From: a virus
Reading direction: 5' to 3' (one strand)
Length of the DNA stretch: 47,958 bases
Virus record (IMG/VR): IMGVR_UViG_3300031787_000197
Coordinates: 1 to 47,958 of that record
The translations under genes and the position numbers were made by a program. Numbering within the stretch: the stretch's first letter is position 1; each line of letters begins with the position of its first letter. The notes under the pieces are model-generated. The model had not been told where the DNA came from and did not search any database. It was given only the letters and a program-made list of their open reading frames with translations. Shown here piece after piece: positions 13,540-20,880 of this stretch.

Positions 13540-15093
13540 ATGGCAATTCAAACAATCCCAGGCTTAACTGGTTTTACGTATGCTCGTGTTGCTTCTATGG
13601 ACAAACGTGCTGTAGGAAAGCTCACCGATGCTAACCACCTGGAATCATTCCACTCAACTGAACCTGCTGACTATGATAAGAAGATCATCAGTCTGTATAC
13701 TCAGAGTTCTTTGTACAGCAATGACTTCCTGGACATGATTAATAAAAGCACACCTTATTACATTGATAATAATAGTGATGCTTGGAAATGGCAAGTGGCT
13801 GTTCCCTACAAATTCCCCAAAATTATTGACATCCCTTCAGCAACAGCTGAATTGAACAAACCAGGTATCGATGGTCAAGAGTTTTCTCTTGTTATTGATA
13901 CTAATGAGTTCTCTAAGAACGCTATTGTTTCTGTAGGTAGTCGTCAGTATGGTCCTCGTTTCTACGTGGTGAAAGATCCAGTTCCTTGGAACATGGGCTT
14001 TTTGTACACTTTCACTTTGGTGACTGATAACCCCACTGTAGATTTCGTTAGCTCTACTTTCTTACAAACTGGTATTGAATTAGAGTTGGTTGATGCTGCA
14101 ATTGGTGAATTTGACCAAGATTTGTTAGGTCTTCCTCGTTTGGGTGAGAAAATCACAATGTTTGAATCTTTAGGTTCTGCATATGGTTTCGAACACAAAA
14201 TCACTGAGTGGGCTGATGACAAAATGATGCGTGATGCTTCTGGTAAACCATTAGACATCTTAGTATATGCTCCTCAACGTCGTAATCAATTACCTTTAAC
14301 TCGTAATGATGTTAAATGGGAACCATTTATTGAGTTCTGGATGCGTAAGTCTATGCTTGAGTTGAAAGTTAAGCGTATGATTTGGAGCAAGCCTGGTACT
14401 GTTAAGACTAATGGTAGCAAGCAAGAATTGAAGCGTACTTCTGCTGGTGTATACCATCGTATGCGTAACAACGGTAACTTAGTTCAATACAATCGTGGTG
14501 AATTTTCTGCAAACCTGATCCGTTCTGTGTTTGGTGATTTGTTCTATCGTCGTGTTGATGTTAAAGACCGTCGTGTTAAGATGTACACTAATGAAGCTGG
14601 TTTTGACGTGTTCCAACAAGCTTTGAAAACAGATGCTTTGAACAGTGGTCTCACTTTCATAGCTGATAGCGGAAATCGTTATTTACAAGGAGAAGGTCAA
14701 CACATCACTTACAACTTTGCATTCGATGCAATGGTTACACGTGAGACTGGTCGTGTTGAACTGATTCACTTGAAAGAACTTGATCTTCCTCAGAGCAATC
14801 TGGAATTTGGTCAGAACAAGAAATCTACACCTGTATTCATGGTATTTGATGTTAGTCCTATGAGCGATGGTTCTTTGGTTAACAACATCCGTGAGGTGCG
14901 TATGAAGGGTGCTCCTTCTATGACTTGGGGATATATTGATGGAACTCGTCACCACTTAGGCTTTGCTAAGTCTCAGGGTATGAGCTCTGCTAACAAATTC
15001 CCTGGTTATGAAATCTGGATGAAAGACCGTTGTGATGTATTCATTGAAGACCTGTCTCGTACAGTGTTGATTGAAGAAATCCCACAATTCTAA
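13540..15093 (+). CDS. major capsid protein (517 aa)
   Basis: Position after the scaffold, length (about 500 residues) and motifs agree with the crAss-like HK97-fold capsid. The N-terminus MAIQTIPGLTGFTYARVASM is followed by the long N-arm, then the P-domain/spine-like segments SLYTQSSLYSNDFLDMINKS and the A-domain region DILVYAPQRRNQL. The late segment WGYIDGTRHHLGFAKSQGM precedes an acidic C-terminus DVFIEDLSRTVLIEEIPQF. Codon use differs from its neighbours: Arg is nearly always CGT, while most other genes here use AGA. This is typical of a very highly expressed gene. It is followed by a structured spacer of nearly 200 bp. Confidence 0.88.
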   Translation: MAIQTIPGLTGFTYARVASMDKRAVGKLTDANHLESFHSTEPADYDKKIISLYTQSSLYSNDFLDMINKSTPYYIDNNSDAWKWQVAVPYKFPKIIDIPSATAELNKPGIDGQEFSLVIDTNEFSKNAIVSVGSRQYGPRFYVVKDPVPWNMGFLYTFTLVTDNPTVDFVSSTFLQTGIELELVDAAIGEFDQDLLGLPRLGEKITMFESLGSAYGFEHKITEWADDKMMRDASGKPLDILVYAPQRRNQLPLTRNDVKWEPFIEFWMRKSMLELKVKRMIWSKPGTVKTNGSKQELKRTSAGVYHRMRNNGNLVQYNRGEFSANLIRSVFGDLFYRRVDVKDRRVKMYTNEAGFDVFQQALKTDALNSGLTFIADSGNRYLQGEGQHITYNFAFDAMVTRETGRVELIHLKELDLPQSNLEFGQNKKSTPVFMVFDVSPMSDGSLVNNIREVRMKGAPSMTWGYIDGTRHHLGFAKSQGMSSANKFPGYEIWMKDRCDVFIEDLSRTVLIEEIPQF

Positions 15094-15098
15094 TTTAC

Positions 15099-15144
15099 GT
15101 TATAGTCTCAGAATTATAACTCTGCTTCCTCTGGAAGCTATAAC
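15099..15144 (+). ncRNA. hairpin at start of post-capsid RNA spacer
   Basis: GTTATAG (15099-15105) can pair with CTATAAC (15138-15144), enclosing an inner hairpin GCTTCC/GGAAGC (15124-15129 with 15133-15138) with loop TCT. The inner stem shares one C with the outer strand, so both can form only in part. It lies a few bases after the capsid stop and is the first of three structured elements in the spacer. Confidence 0.4.
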
Positions 15145-15149
15145 CTACC

Positions 15150-15193
15150 GAGAAGAATCTCCCCCCACTAATCAAAAGTGGGGGAGTCTTCTC
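15150..15193 (+). terminator. long stem-loop after capsid gene
   Basis: GAGAAGA at 15150-15156 pairs with TCTTCTC at 15187-15193, continuing into TCTCCCCC/GGGGGAG and CACT/AGTG around a short AATCAAA loop, with one bulge. There is no T-run after it (AAAACTAC follows), so it is not a clear intrinsic terminator. It may act as an attenuator, an mRNA 3'-end stabiliser or a processing site for the abundant capsid mRNA. Confidence 0.55.
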
Positions 15194-15200
15194 AAAACTA

Positions 15201-15258
15201 CAGAGATGGGGATTGGGGTGTCTCTCAGTCGCTATGGGGTTCGATCCTCGCATCTCTG
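15201..15258 (+). ncRNA. tRNA-like element in spacer
   Basis: CAGAGAT (15201-15207) and ATCTCTG (15252-15258) form a perfect 7-bp acceptor-like stem. GGGGTTCGATCCTCG (15237-15250) contains the GTTCGATC of a T loop with a partial stem. The whole is only 58 nt, too short for a tRNA, and no proper anticodon arm can be drawn. It could be a tRNA remnant or a structure that mimics tRNA for RNase P/Z processing between capsid and next gene. Confidence 0.4.
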
Positions 15259-15289
15259 CTAAATTAAAACCACAAAAAATAACTACATT

Positions 15290-16258
15290 ATGGGCAAGAT
15301 TGGGAAAATTTCCACTATTAAGAAAGAGTACAACAACTCTCAACTTCAGACAATGCAAGGTGGCCTTGCGTTAAAAGGTTTAACAAGGATTCCTGGTACA
15401 GGTGTTTTCAAGTATCCTTATAAAGAACTTGATGGAACCTACAGAACAGGACTTGATCCTCAAGCATCTTACATACGTAGAATCTCTGATCCTATGGAAA
15501 AAGAATTAGAAATTGAACGTGTAACTGCACTTAAACAAAAGTTACAAGATGCTCTTGGAGGTATTGATCTTGGTCCTCGTTCTAAATTCTGGAACTATGG
15601 ACTTTCCACTTCTACAGAAGACACATTGCATGTTCAACCTGTAAAACTGTTAGATGGAGATAACTATTTTGATCTTAGTATTCCTCTGCAAGAGTTAGCT
15701 TTCTCCTGGTTACGTGTTCATCCAACAATTGCTTCTAGCTATCAAGCTTGGGAGCGTGGTGAATATGCTGCTGACGTACAGTTTTATGTAGCTGATGATG
15801 AAATTGAAAACGCTGTAATGTTCAAAAAGAAGCAACTTATCAACAAGGCTATTGTCAAGTTTGATAGTATGACTCCTGAGAGAAAGAGAAAAGTGGCTCG
15901 TTTGTTAGGACTTCCTGTAACAGATGATACAAAAGAAGAAGTGGTATACAACTTAGTAGATAACGTTCTGAAACAAACTGAGTTTAAGAATGGTAAATAT
16001 CAGGGACTCAATCCTATTGAAGTGTTTGGCAGATTTGCTGACATGAAGGAAAACTTGCTCCATATTAAAGATTTAGTAAAACAAGCACTTGCACACTCTA
16101 TATATAGATTGAAACCTAATGGTAAAGTTTATGAAGGAGAGTTTGAAGTGGCAAGAGATGAAGATGATTTAGTTAAGTTCTTGGCAGATGATGATAATCA
16201 AGACGAGCTAATCACTCTTGAACAAAAATTAAAAACTAAGAAACTTGCGTCTGTATGA
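15290..16258 (+). CDS. conserved crAss-like head protein (322 aa)
   Basis: A 322-residue protein directly after the capsid and its spacer. The N-terminus reads MGKIGKISTIKKEYNNSQLQ, with GLDPQASYIRRISDPMEKEL and ALGGIDLGPRSKFWNYG motifs, then a long helical half (FDSMTPERKRKVARLLGLPV; FGRFADMKENLLHIKDLVKQ). There is no signal peptide. Proteins at this position in crAss-like phages are conserved and structural. A minor capsid or head-completion role is likely but not proved by motif. It overlaps the next gene by 4 bp (ATGA). The gene begins well after the spacer, so its level may be set there. Confidence 0.6.
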   Translation: MGKIGKISTIKKEYNNSQLQTMQGGLALKGLTRIPGTGVFKYPYKELDGTYRTGLDPQASYIRRISDPMEKELEIERVTALKQKLQDALGGIDLGPRSKFWNYGLSTSTEDTLHVQPVKLLDGDNYFDLSIPLQELAFSWLRVHPTIASSYQAWERGEYAADVQFYVADDEIENAVMFKKKQLINKAIVKFDSMTPERKRKVARLLGLPVTDDTKEEVVYNLVDNVLKQTEFKNGKYQGLNPIEVFGRFADMKENLLHIKDLVKQALAHSIYRLKPNGKVYEGEFEVARDEDDLVKFLADDDNQDELITLEQKLKTKKLASV

Positions 16259-16986
16259 TACCTGTAGATAGTTTATTATATAAGATTGATCAAAGACTAA
16301 ATAAACTATCTACTAATGTACATCAACAGATACAGTTAGAAGATAAGATTTTAGCTTTGAACGAAGCTCAAATTAAGCTGATAAAACAAAAGGTTGATGG
16401 GTTTAGCACACTGAGTGGATTGGGACTCGATTCTTTTAAGAAACGGTATGAAGATTTACAAAGTTTAGTTATCACCTATATTAATCAACCTCTTGAATTA
16501 AAAGTTAAAAATCCTGAGCTGAATCAATGGTATGCTAAAATAAATGAGCTATCTCCAAAATACATGTTCTATGTCGATAGTTATGTATTAGCAGATAAAG
16601 GTAAATGTAAGGATAGAAAGATTTGGATAAATAGAGATTTGGCTAAACATGGTGACTTACAGTTCATTCTGAACAACAACCATTATAAGCCTTCTTTCGA
16701 ATATCAGGAAACATTCAACTTCCTGTCATCTGATGAAATAAGTATATTTACAGATGGTACATTTACACCTAAAAAGATTTACATATCTTACATGAGATAT
16801 CCTGTTTACATTGATAAATCTGGATATGTAAAGTTTGACGGAACACCTTCTGTAGACCAAGATTGTGAACTTGAGACATATTTAGAAGACGAGCTTCTGG
16901 ATTTAACAGTTCAAAACCTTGCTATGTATACAGAAAATCAATCTGCTGTACAAAGTTCACAGATAAGGATTCAAACAAACGAATAA
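16255..16986 (+). CDS. head-completion or ring protein (243 aa)
   Basis: The N-terminal 70 residues form a coiled helical region (KIDQRLNKLSTNVHQQIQLE; KILALNEAQIKLIKQK). A beta-rich part follows, with YMFYVDSYVLADKGKCKDRK and IYISYMRYPVYIDKSGYVKF. It ends in the acidic segment DQDCELETYLEDELLDLTVQ and a helix that would pack against a ring. The strand pattern ISYMRYP followed by an ELxxYL.DEL.DL.V helix is what I expect for adaptor/ring proteins below the portal. The call is from pattern and gene order. It starts in an ATGA overlap with the 15290 gene. Confidence 0.55.
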   Translation: MIPVDSLLYKIDQRLNKLSTNVHQQIQLEDKILALNEAQIKLIKQKVDGFSTLSGLGLDSFKKRYEDLQSLVITYINQPLELKVKNPELNQWYAKINELSPKYMFYVDSYVLADKGKCKDRKIWINRDLAKHGDLQFILNNNHYKPSFEYQETFNFLSSDEISIFTDGTFTPKKIYISYMRYPVYIDKSGYVKFDGTPSVDQDCELETYLEDELLDLTVQNLAMYTENQSAVQSSQIRIQTNE

Positions 16987-17015
16987 GTTTTTTCACAATT
17001 TAAATATAAAACAAA

Positions 17016-18173
17016 ATGGCTGATTTTTCATTAACTACGCTCTTCGTAGTGCCAGTGGGGCAAAATTCATTCCCAACTGGTAGCTCTACGCAGAACCTTA
17101 CAGCTGGCCAAGTTGGTATCTTTGATAACAACTATGTAGCTACAAACACTCCTGGTAGTGCCCCTTATTTCTACATTGCCCAAGGTAGGGTTAACACTTA
17201 TTTACAAGGATCTAAGCGTTCAGACAAAATCTCTGGATGTGGTGAAGGTGGAAATTGTAAATCAAACGTAACTGAATGGTACACTGTAACAGGATGTCCT
17301 ACAGCTGCAACTCAGGTAACTGATGTTAGTGGTTGGAACGTAAAATGTGGTGACACTGTAACTTTAACATTACGTGCACACTCTTCTTACATTGACACTC
17401 TCTACTTTAACGGTTTCACTCGTAGTGTAACTGTTCAAGCTCCTTGTTGCGATTGTGGCGGTGATCCTTGTGACACTGTTGATGTTCCTGCTTTGATTGA
17501 TGCTTTTATTCTTAAGCTTCAGCAAAAAGGACCTGGTATCAATCCTGACAACATTAGCTTTAGCACTTTCTATCAGTTCCAAAGAATTGGTAACGATGCT
17601 AATGCAATTCTTCGCATCTCTGGTAAGCCTCTGACTAAATATGGCCAGCCTTGTGATGTAGCAGCATTTCCTTTTGAATATGATAGAATGTACTTCCGTA
17701 CTTTCGTTTATTCTGGTCCTGCTACCACTGCTGACTTTATTGTGGCTGACAATTGTAACATTGTTGCTACAGCAACTATTACACAGCGTGCTTCCTATCC
17801 TACAGGTACTTCTGATGAAATCATCCAATTAGAAAAGAACTTCTATAGCTACCAAGCTGGTTATTTGAAGCATCTCTACAGAATGGTTGGTTACAACGAA
17901 AACTTTGAAAGCTGGGTGAGTGCTGGTACTACTTATGACACTTATTACATTAAGTTTAATGAGTATGACAAGTCTGTTTATAGCTGGGGTGACTACATTA
18001 AGGAAGATAGCATGGTAATCATTGCTGTTCCTCAGGCTGCTTCTGCTGCACTTGGAGCTATTCTTGAAGATGCATTGGGTGTTCCTGAAGGTGGTAACAC
18101 TTGTATCACAACTACAAGCACTACTACCACTGTATGGCCTACAACAAGCACTACAACAACTTTAATTCCTTAA
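17016..18173 (+). CDS. virion surface protein with Thr-rich tail (385 aa)
   Basis: A beta-rich, secreted-looking but leaderless protein. It starts MADFSLTTLFVVPVGQNSFP, has a cysteine-rich middle (SGCGEGGNCKS; APCCDCGGDPCD) and ends in a Thr-rich tail (CITTTSTTTTVWPTTSTTTT). Its position after the head genes and its conserved start fit a capsid-decorating or auxiliary virion protein of crAss-like phages. The Thr-rich end is similar to tails on two other proteins here (20309-20692 and the muzzle protein) and may be a flexible linker or carbohydrate/glycosylation site. The exact role is inference. A terminator-like hairpin follows 32 bp later. Confidence 0.6.
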   Translation: MADFSLTTLFVVPVGQNSFPTGSSTQNLTAGQVGIFDNNYVATNTPGSAPYFYIAQGRVNTYLQGSKRSDKISGCGEGGNCKSNVTEWYTVTGCPTAATQVTDVSGWNVKCGDTVTLTLRAHSSYIDTLYFNGFTRSVTVQAPCCDCGGDPCDTVDVPALIDAFILKLQQKGPGINPDNISFSTFYQFQRIGNDANAILRISGKPLTKYGQPCDVAAFPFEYDRMYFRTFVYSGPATTADFIVADNCNIVATATITQRASYPTGTSDEIIQLEKNFYSYQAGYLKHLYRMVGYNENFESWVSAGTTYDTYYIKFNEYDKSVYSWGDYIKEDSMVIIAVPQAASAALGAILEDALGVPEGGNTCITTTSTTTTVWPTTSTTTTLIP

Positions 18174-18205
18174 TGAGGAAATAGAGAAAACCTGATCATA
18201 TAACC

Positions 18206-18246
18206 TATGCCAGAGGTGAGAGGATAGCACTCAATCCTCTGGCATA
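18206..18246 (+). terminator. intrinsic terminator or attenuator, rightward
   Basis: TATGCCAGAGG (18206-18216) pairs perfectly over 11 bp with CCTCTGGCATA (18236-18246), with a 19-nt loop, then TTTATTT. It lies between the 17016-18173 gene and the next gene at 18261 in the same direction, so it probably cuts but does not fully stop transcription. Confidence 0.7.
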
Positions 18247-18260
18247 TTTATTTAGAAACA

Positions 18261-18824
18261 ATGCCAGACTTAAAATTAGACATATTAGTAATACCAACAT
18301 ATAACGTAGAAGTTTTAGGTATTGCTGATGCATCCACATATCCTGTATCTCCTCCTGTTTCTTCTCCAACAATTGAAATAACAATTCCTGGTTTTGGTAA
18401 AGTGGCTCTTCCTTTTGAACCAAATGAACTTAATTTATTTAATTCCACTTCTTTAGGACTGTCAGAAGTAGGTGATCCCTTACTTCCTCTTCCTGATGGG
18501 GTGTATTATTTAAAATATTCAGTTGCTCCTGCATATTTAAACAATGTTGAGAAAAGCATAATTCGTGTAGACAAATTACAACAAAGGTTTGATGAAGCTT
18601 TTATGAAGCTTGACATGATGGAATGTGACAGAGCTATTAAAACACAGGCAAAAGTTGACCTTAACAGTATATACTTCTTTATACAAGGAGCAATAGCTGC
18701 TGCTAATAATTGTGCTGTTAATGAAGCAAACAAACTTTACAACCAGGCAAGTAAGATGTTAAACAATTTTATGAAGAATGGTTGTCAGTGTTCTGGAACA
18801 AATTATATAACAAACTTTTATTAA
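18261..18824 (+). CDS. conserved structural protein (187 aa)
   Basis: The first 90 residues are beta-rich and proline-rich (ILVIPTYNVEVLGIADASTY; SSPTIEITIPGFGKVALPFE). The second half is helical (KLQQRFDEAFMKLDMMECDR; IYFFIQGAIAAANNCAVNEA) and ends with cysteines (NGCQCSGTNY). This mixture fits a small virion protein with a jelly-roll-like N-terminal domain and a helical hub. Such proteins occur at this place in crAss-like phages. The exact role is unknown. It starts 15 bp after the 18206-18246 hairpin and is followed within one base by the next gene. Confidence 0.55.
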   Translation: MPDLKLDILVIPTYNVEVLGIADASTYPVSPPVSSPTIEITIPGFGKVALPFEPNELNLFNSTSLGLSEVGDPLLPLPDGVYYLKYSVAPAYLNNVEKSIIRVDKLQQRFDEAFMKLDMMECDRAIKTQAKVDLNSIYFFIQGAIAAANNCAVNEANKLYNQASKMLNNFMKNGCQCSGTNYITNFY

Positions 18825-18825
18825 T

Positions 18826-18978
18826 ATGGCACAATGTAAACAGTGTGGAGCTAAATTTGGCTGTGGATGTCAATTGATTAACGGTCTTTGTGCAGCATGT
18901 CATTCTATTGCTCAACAAGGAACAAAAAGAGTAAAAAATGTTATTACCAAGACTTACAGATTGTATAAATTGTTCTAG
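18826..18978 (+). CDS. tiny zinc-ribbon protein (50 aa)
   Basis: A 50-codon gene, ATG at 18826, TAG at 18976-18978. The product has six cysteines: C4xxC7, C13xC15 and C22xxC25, in MAQCKQCGAKFGCGCQLING followed by LCAACHS. A basic helical tail (KRVKNVITKTYRLYKLF) follows. The spacing is what a small zinc ribbon needs, with two CxxC pairs and a central CxC. It starts one base after the previous stop and overlaps the next gene by 41 bp in another frame. The role is unknown. It may be a small assembly factor or a virion protein linked to the other Cys-rich proteins next to it. Confidence 0.65.
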   Translation: MAQCKQCGAKFGCGCQLINGLCAACHSIAQQGTKRVKNVITKTYRLYKLF

Positions 18979-19204
18979 TGTTCCTGTTTTACTTGCAGAC
19001 ATTGATTGTAAATTAACAGAGCTTGCTAAAGATCTGTATAACAATACAGTGTTCTCTTTGAACAGAAAGATACAAGGACAATTGACACTTGACTTATTAA
19101 ATTATAAGAGAATTTTACAATACAAACTTTGTAATCCTGATTATGCTAGCGGATACACAGTTGAACAAATTGCTAGCAGAGTTAAATTATTAATACATAA
19201 ATAA
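18938..19204 (+). CDS. small conserved protein with CxxC start (88 aa)
   Basis: An 88-residue protein starting MLLPRLTDCINCSSVPVLLA. It has the conserved-looking DIDCKLTELAKDLYNNTVFS and a helical C-terminal half ending in EQIASRVKLLIHK. The CINC pair plus another two cysteines continue the Cys-rich theme of the neighbourhood. The ATG at 18938 overlaps the zinc-ribbon gene by 41 bp. I accept the overlap because the protein pattern is clean and a later start would lose the CINC motif. It is probably a small virion or assembly protein. No family name given. Confidence 0.55.
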   Translation: MLLPRLTDCINCSSVPVLLADIDCKLTELAKDLYNNTVFSLNRKIQGQLTLDLLNYKRILQYKLCNPDYASGYTVEQIASRVKLLIHK

Positions 19205-19212
19205 ACTATAAA

Positions 19213-20298
19213 ATGGGTTGCTCAAATTGTTTTAATGGGTGCGCTGAAATTGTTTCTGATCAATGTGTTAAATATACAGGTATAGATGTACCTGTTTTAG
19301 GTATACAAAAAGGAGATAGTCTTTCTTATGTAGAACAAGCATTGATTGAGTTTTTAACATCCACCTTAGATGGTACAGGTATAAAGATAGATATTCCTTC
19401 AGAAATCATTTGTACCCTTGTTCAAGAGAATCTCCCTACGTGTCAAGACATCACTGTTGTAGATTTAATTACCGCTCTTATAAAAGCTGCTTGTGATCTA
19501 CAAGAACAAGTGGATGCAGTTGTTGCAGACATTGCTGAATTGAACGCAGATTATACAATAGAATGTCTTTCTGGAGTGACAAGCTCTTCTAACACACATG
19601 CTATTGTACAAGCTGTCATTAATAAGGTTTGTGCTCTTGAAATTGACCTTGAAGCACTTGCTTTAGATGTAGATACAAACTATGTAAAGATATCTCAATT
19701 AAATACATTGATTGCGGCCTATCTTGCAAGTGTAGCACCTTCAAATAAGGCGTATAACAAAATGGTTCCATATTCACCTATTCCTTATTTTGGACCACTC
19801 ACAGGCTTTCCTACTGGTGGGGATTCTTTGAATGTTGTTGGTGAAGGTATAGGATATTGGGAAAATGTATATTTATGTAACGGTTTGAATGGCACTCCAG
19901 ACTTAAGAGGAAGAATGCCAGTGGGTGTTACAGATGGCACTATGGGAGGTGGAACTATGAGCAGTGCTGTTAACCCTGCATTAAGTGCTTTTAATCCTTC
20001 TTATGGTGTAGGTACAACAGCTGGAGCTAATTCAGTTACACTTTTAACAACCCAGATTCCTTCACATACGCACGTAGCTACAGTAACTGATCCAGGTCAC
20101 TTTCATAATTTCCCAGGACAAGAAAACACTGCTCACCCTACAGGTGGTTCAAGTATAGAATACAGAGACCCTGCTACACAACAAACAGCTACTGCTGTGA
20201 CAGGTATCACTGTTACAATTGATGCTGCTGGTGGAGGACAGGCACACGCTAATAATCAGCCTGCTATTGGTTCTTATTACATAATGTACATTCCTTAA
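19213..20298 (+). CDS. tail/head fibre with tail-collar domain (361 aa)
   Basis: The N-terminus MGCSNCFNGCAEIVSDQCVK is a Cys-rich anchor of the type found on crAss-like fibre proteins. Next is a helical shaft (residues 90-180) and then a phage tail-collar-type C-terminal domain: GTPDLRGRMPVGV near residues 227-239, the metal-binding HTH motif at residues 285-287 with GHFHN about ten residues on, and a final AHANNQPAIGSYYIMYIP. These His motifs bind metal in trimeric fibre tips. It probably forms a trimeric receptor-binding or decoration fibre. The next gene has a related MGC start, which suggests two partners that share an attachment site. Confidence 0.72.
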   Translation: MGCSNCFNGCAEIVSDQCVKYTGIDVPVLGIQKGDSLSYVEQALIEFLTSTLDGTGIKIDIPSEIICTLVQENLPTCQDITVVDLITALIKAACDLQEQVDAVVADIAELNADYTIECLSGVTSSSNTHAIVQAVINKVCALEIDLEALALDVDTNYVKISQLNTLIAAYLASVAPSNKAYNKMVPYSPIPYFGPLTGFPTGGDSLNVVGEGIGYWENVYLCNGLNGTPDLRGRMPVGVTDGTMGGGTMSSAVNPALSAFNPSYGVGTTAGANSVTLLTTQIPSHTHVATVTDPGHFHNFPGQENTAHPTGGSSIEYRDPATQQTATAVTGITVTIDAAGGGQAHANNQPAIGSYYIMYIP

Positions 20299-20308
20299 AA
20301 TCTAAAAT

Positions 20309-20692
20309 ATGGGCTGTAAATCTGGTACTCCTTGTTATAATCTAAGTGGAAACACCTATCCAAAACATTGTGGTGTTGATCCTTGTAATGTCTATAAAAC
20401 TAATACAGATAACGTCTTTTACAATGGAGGAAATCTGCCATGTACAGAAATTTCTACCTGTGACCCATTAACAGTGGCTCTACAGAAGATAGATGACATA
20501 GTTTGTCCTGAAAACATGGCTTTGCAAATATTAAATGTTATAAACACAAATCCTTCATTAAAGTTATTGTTGTGTGAAATATTGAGTGGTTGCACCACTA
20601 CTACTACTACAACCACCACTATAGCACCAACCACTACTACTACAACAAGTACAAGTACAACGACAACAACTACTACTATTATTATATTGTAA
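20309..20692 (+). CDS. Cys-rich protein with poly-Thr tail (127 aa)
   Basis: The first 95 residues resemble the anchor part of the preceding fibre: MGCKSGTPCYNLSGNTYPKH, then several cysteines (CGVDPC; LPCTEISTC) and a helix-rich part with PSLKLLLCEILSGC. The rest, from about residue 96, is almost only Thr with a few Ser, Pro, Ala and Ile, and ends IIIL. The poly-Thr end is a low-complexity stalk, possibly glycosylated and exposed on the virion. It is the last gene before the strong terminator at 20741-20769. The repeat may vary in length between phages by slippage. Confidence 0.6.
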   Translation: MGCKSGTPCYNLSGNTYPKHCGVDPCNVYKTNTDNVFYNGGNLPCTEISTCDPLTVALQKIDDIVCPENMALQILNVINTNPSLKLLLCEILSGCTTTTTTTTTIAPTTTTTTSTSTTTTTTTIIIL

Positions 20693-20740
20693 GTTTGATG
20701 ATTTTCAAAAATCCTGTTTTGTTGGTTTTACAGGAAGTTT

Positions 20741-20769
20741 CCCCCGATGTATCCACATTGGGGGTTTTT
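20741..20769 (+). terminator. strong rho-independent terminator, rightward
   Basis: CCCCCGATGT (20741-20750) pairs over 10 bp (one G-U) with ACATTGGGGG (20755-20764), loop ATCC, followed by TTTTT (20765-20769). It ends the packaging/head operon. The 188-bp gap 20693-20880 otherwise holds only this and the next promoter. Confidence 0.88.
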
Positions 20770-20822
20770 GCTTAATTTCTAATTAATTTAATTATTGTAT
20801 ATAATTCATCTAGTTAAAATAA

Positions 20823-20854
20823 TTTGGTAAATCTGAAATAAGTTACTATCTTTA
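20823..20854 (+). promoter_or_regulatory. Bacteroidota-type promoter for tail genes
   Basis: TTTG (20823-20826), 20 bp, then TATCTTTA (20847-20854), which is TAnnTTTG with A at the last base. It lies 26 bp upstream of the ATG at 20881 and just after the strong terminator, so it begins a new transcription unit. Confidence 0.65.
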
Positions 20855-20880
20855 CCCCAATTTTAACTAAATCATTCCTT

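Noticed and set aside
15095-15358. Minus-strand ORF of 87 aa across the post-capsid spacer
   Set aside because: It covers the RNA hairpins and the start of the next gene. Composition reflects the structured spacer.
17370-17828. Minus-strand ORF of 152 aa
   Set aside because: Antisense to the Thr-tailed virion protein. The plus-strand protein has clear structure and gene order.
20590-20690. ACN repeats as a possible CRISPR-like or tandem-repeat array
   Set aside because: They are in-frame Thr codons of a protein tail. There are no regular spacers.
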